Shown here: positions 6,732 to 7,800 of the stretch, one piece after another
Position numbering within the stretch: position 1 is the first letter of the stretch
Layout: each line of letters begins with the position of its first letter
From: Streptomyces sp. NRRL F-2664
Lineage (GTDB): Bacteria > Actinomycetota > Actinomycetes > Streptomycetales > Streptomycetaceae
DNA length: 7,800 bases
Direction of reading: 5' to 3'
Assembly (NCBI RefSeq): GCF_000719345.1
Contig: NZ_JOFX01000113.1
Coordinates: 1 to 7,800, forward strand
The notes under the pieces: model-generated
The model's database searches: none
What the model was told of the DNA's origin: nothing
Seen by the model: only the letters and a program-made list of their open reading frames with translations
Made by a program: the position numbers and the translations under genes

Positions 6732-7204
6732 GGGCTCAAGGGCCTGCCCGACGCGGTCGGCGGGGTCCGGCCCGCAACCGTCGTCCAGACCGCCGTCCAC
6801 CTCCTGCGGGCCCTCGTCCCGCTGCACCCGCCGCCAGGACCGGGAAAAGACCGCTGAAGCCCGTCTGCGCCTCTCCTACCGAGAGCCCGCCACCAGCAGG
6901 TTCCGGGAGCTTGCAAGAAATGGTGTGGCGGGTATCCGGCAGTTGGGAGGAGGCCCGTGTGCAGTTCGACGCTGGGATCCGCCGGATCATCGGCACCACC
7001 CACGCCGTCGGGCGCGTCCATGTCCGCATCCGCCGGGCTGTCCGTACCTGCGGCCGCTTGTCCTGCGAGAACGCGGCTCGCAGTGCGTCCGCCTCGCGGT
7101 CATGTCCCCAGCCCCGCGGGCACCGGCCGCGAACGCTGGACCATGGCTGGAAGCGAGCCCTGCAGGTTCGGCACACCTTCGCCGGCCGCTTCGCCGACGC
7201 CGCG
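6732..7204 (+). pseudogene. IS256-family (mutator-type) transposase, C-terminal remnant
   Basis: The homology begins abruptly with GLKGLPDAVGGVRPATVVQT and VHLLRA, the region just after the second catalytic Asp of IS256 transposases (family CDGLKGLPxAIxxVxPxTxVQTCVVHLLR). The Asp codon itself is missing at the junction. A frame change gives SSRCTRRQDREKTAEA (family RYxxRQDxxKIAxAL). Another gives WEEARVQFDAGIRRIIGTTH then VRIRRAVRTCGRL and CENAA (family [38 protein letters not shown]). Further shifts give CVRLAVMS, GTGRERWTM and WKRALQVRHTFAGRFADA (family KCVYLAVMSLDPTGTGRxRWTMRWKxALNxFxITFxGR). At least four frame changes make it dead. It lies about 40 bp past the last recognisable IS110 residues, on the same strand, so one element probably inserted into or recombined with the other. 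Confidence 0.88.
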
Positions 7205-7250
7205 CTGAGCTCAGCAGCTGTACCGGCCGTCACCGGCACCGGACCGGCCG

Positions 7251-7286
7251 GCCCTGAGGCCCACACCGGGCCGTGCGCCTCAGGGC
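7251..7286. terminator. Hairpin after the IS256 remnant, possible terminator
   Basis: GCCCTGAGGC (7251-7260) and GCCTCAGGGC (7277-7286) form a perfect 10-bp stem around a 16-nt loop. It lies about 45 bp past the last IS256 coding homology, in the position of a transposase terminator. There is no T-tract. The stem is certain and the role is inferred. Confidence 0.45.
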
Positions 7287-7423
7287 AGGTCTCGGTCCAC
7301 GTGCAGACGGTTCCCCCCGTGGCCCCGCAGTCGGAAAAAACGCCAGCTCATATCGGGTCGGTGCCCCTGTACGGGATCGCGCTCACCGACGTATGCTGGC
7401 CACCATCTGTTGTTCAGGCAGGA

Positions 7424-7452
7424 GGAGGGCCCCGCCCCGTGGCGGGGCCTCC
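7424..7452. terminator. Strong GC hairpin followed by TTCATT, likely terminator
   Basis: The arms 7424-7436 and 7441-7452 pair over 12 bp, with one bulged G (7427) and a 4-nt loop (CCGT). The stem core is GGCCCCGCC with GGCGGGGCC. TTCATT follows on the plus strand, a short T-rich tail that favours termination of rightward transcription. No intact gene ends here, and it sits just upstream of the IS110 fragment beginning at about 7466. Confidence 0.65.
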
Positions 7453-7465
7453 TTCATTGAGCGTG

Positions 7466-7661
7466 TCCCACTTCGTTCTCGCGAAATGCCACGATTAGCG
7501 GCTGGTCGAGGACATCTTCACCACACTCGACGAACAGACCGTCGTCGCCCCCAGCACCGATGCTGCCACGCTGATCGTCCCCAGCCTCGCGAGTTCACTC
7601 CAATCCGTCCTTGACCGCCCGGATTGAGGAACTCCTGGAGGCCAACCCTCTAATCCAGTGA
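7466..7661 (+). pseudogene. IS110-family transposase, internal fragment of a second copy
   Basis: From 7499 the frame reads RLVEDIFTTLDEQTVVAPST then DAATLIVPSLASSLQSVLD, ending in a TGA at 7625-7627. The next frame picks up ARIEELLEANPLIQ and stops at 7659-7661. This matches the region between the DEDD and serine domains of one IS110 subfamily (pattern LVEDIFxALDEQTVxVPGTxAAxxVLPxLAxSL, then a few residues, then VxxxIEELLxxHPL). A few residues are lost at the frame change. A TAG (7496-7498) precedes the segment, and PRLA in another frame suggests the homology reaches back to about 7466. Neither catalytic domain is present. It is a different subfamily from the remnant at 6135-6690, so it is a second element and not a continuation. 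Confidence 0.78.
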
Positions 7662-7800
7662 GCTTGTTCAGGTTGGCCACTGGTCGGGTGACGGCAAGGC
7701 GGGCGTAACAGGCGAGGCCCTCGGGCTGCTGAGCGGGATGTCTGACGTCCACAGCTCTTCAACTCGGGGGCCTCGTCGGTTCCTTATCCTGCCGTACTCG

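Noticed and set aside
6070..6732. A 220-codon plus-strand frame as an intact gene
   Set aside because: Only parts of it match IS110 motifs. The rest of the homology lies in the other two frames, which shows a frameshifted pseudogene.
6333..7266. Long minus-strand frames over the IS110 and IS256 remnants
   Set aside because: They are antisense to recognisable transposase motifs on the plus strand and carry no motifs of their own.
1..7800. tRNA, rRNA, riboswitch or CRISPR array
   Set aside because: No cloverleaf, rRNA core sequence, known aptamer pattern or regularly spaced direct repeats were seen on either strand.
7662..7800. Minus-strand frame with LACYARLAVTRPVANLNKL near the right edge
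   Set aside because: It looks somewhat protein-like but I cannot place it in a family, and the frame continues antisense into the IS110 fragment, so no gene is claimed.

Overview
The window is high-GC actinobacterial DNA, most likely from Streptomyces or a close relative. The transposase remnants match subfamilies common in that genus, and much of the sequence is GC-rich (47 of 60 bases are G or C at 6421-6480, counted by hand). It reads as a graveyard of mobile elements with one gene that looks intact. No complete, active-looking transposon was found, and I did not recognise a defence, biosynthetic or otherwise novel multi-gene system.

Layout, left to right. 3-463 (+): the catalytic half of an IS30-family transposase, cut by the window edge and broken by an internal deletion. 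It is fused at about 424-432 to an IS5-family transposase fragment on the minus strand (429-581). A perfect 22-bp palindrome (575-596) and a hairpin (616-650) follow. 694-1824 (-): an intact, lower-GC gene for a secreted seven-repeat YVTN-type beta-propeller protein, with a plausible RBS and a weak promoter candidate. 1997-5014 (-): a Tn3-family transposase pseudogene with an intact catalytic C-terminal part, at least three frameshifts, and a large deletion in the N-terminal DUF4158 region. 5050-5262 (-): the N-terminal piece of an IS5-family transposase that appears to be the same subfamily as the fragment at 429-581. 5263-6134: no gene recognised, but a very strong GC hairpin at 5938-5972. 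6135-6690 (+): a decayed IS110-family transposase. 6732-7204 (+): a decayed IS256-family transposase that abuts it. 7205-7465: two hairpins, no gene. 7466-7661 (+): a fragment of a second IS110-family transposase. 7662-7800: nothing recognised.

How it fits together (inference). The two IS5 pieces lie on the same strand in the order expected of one gene split apart, with the Tn3 transposase and the propeller gene between them. This suggests that a Tn3-type element carrying the propeller gene, or a larger rearrangement, landed in an IS5 copy, after which everything but the propeller gene decayed. Repeated insertion into a non-essential region such as a chromosome arm, plasmid or island would explain the pattern. 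The propeller protein is the only product here with a credible present-day function. Family assignments come from recognising protein motifs by eye, and no database was searched.
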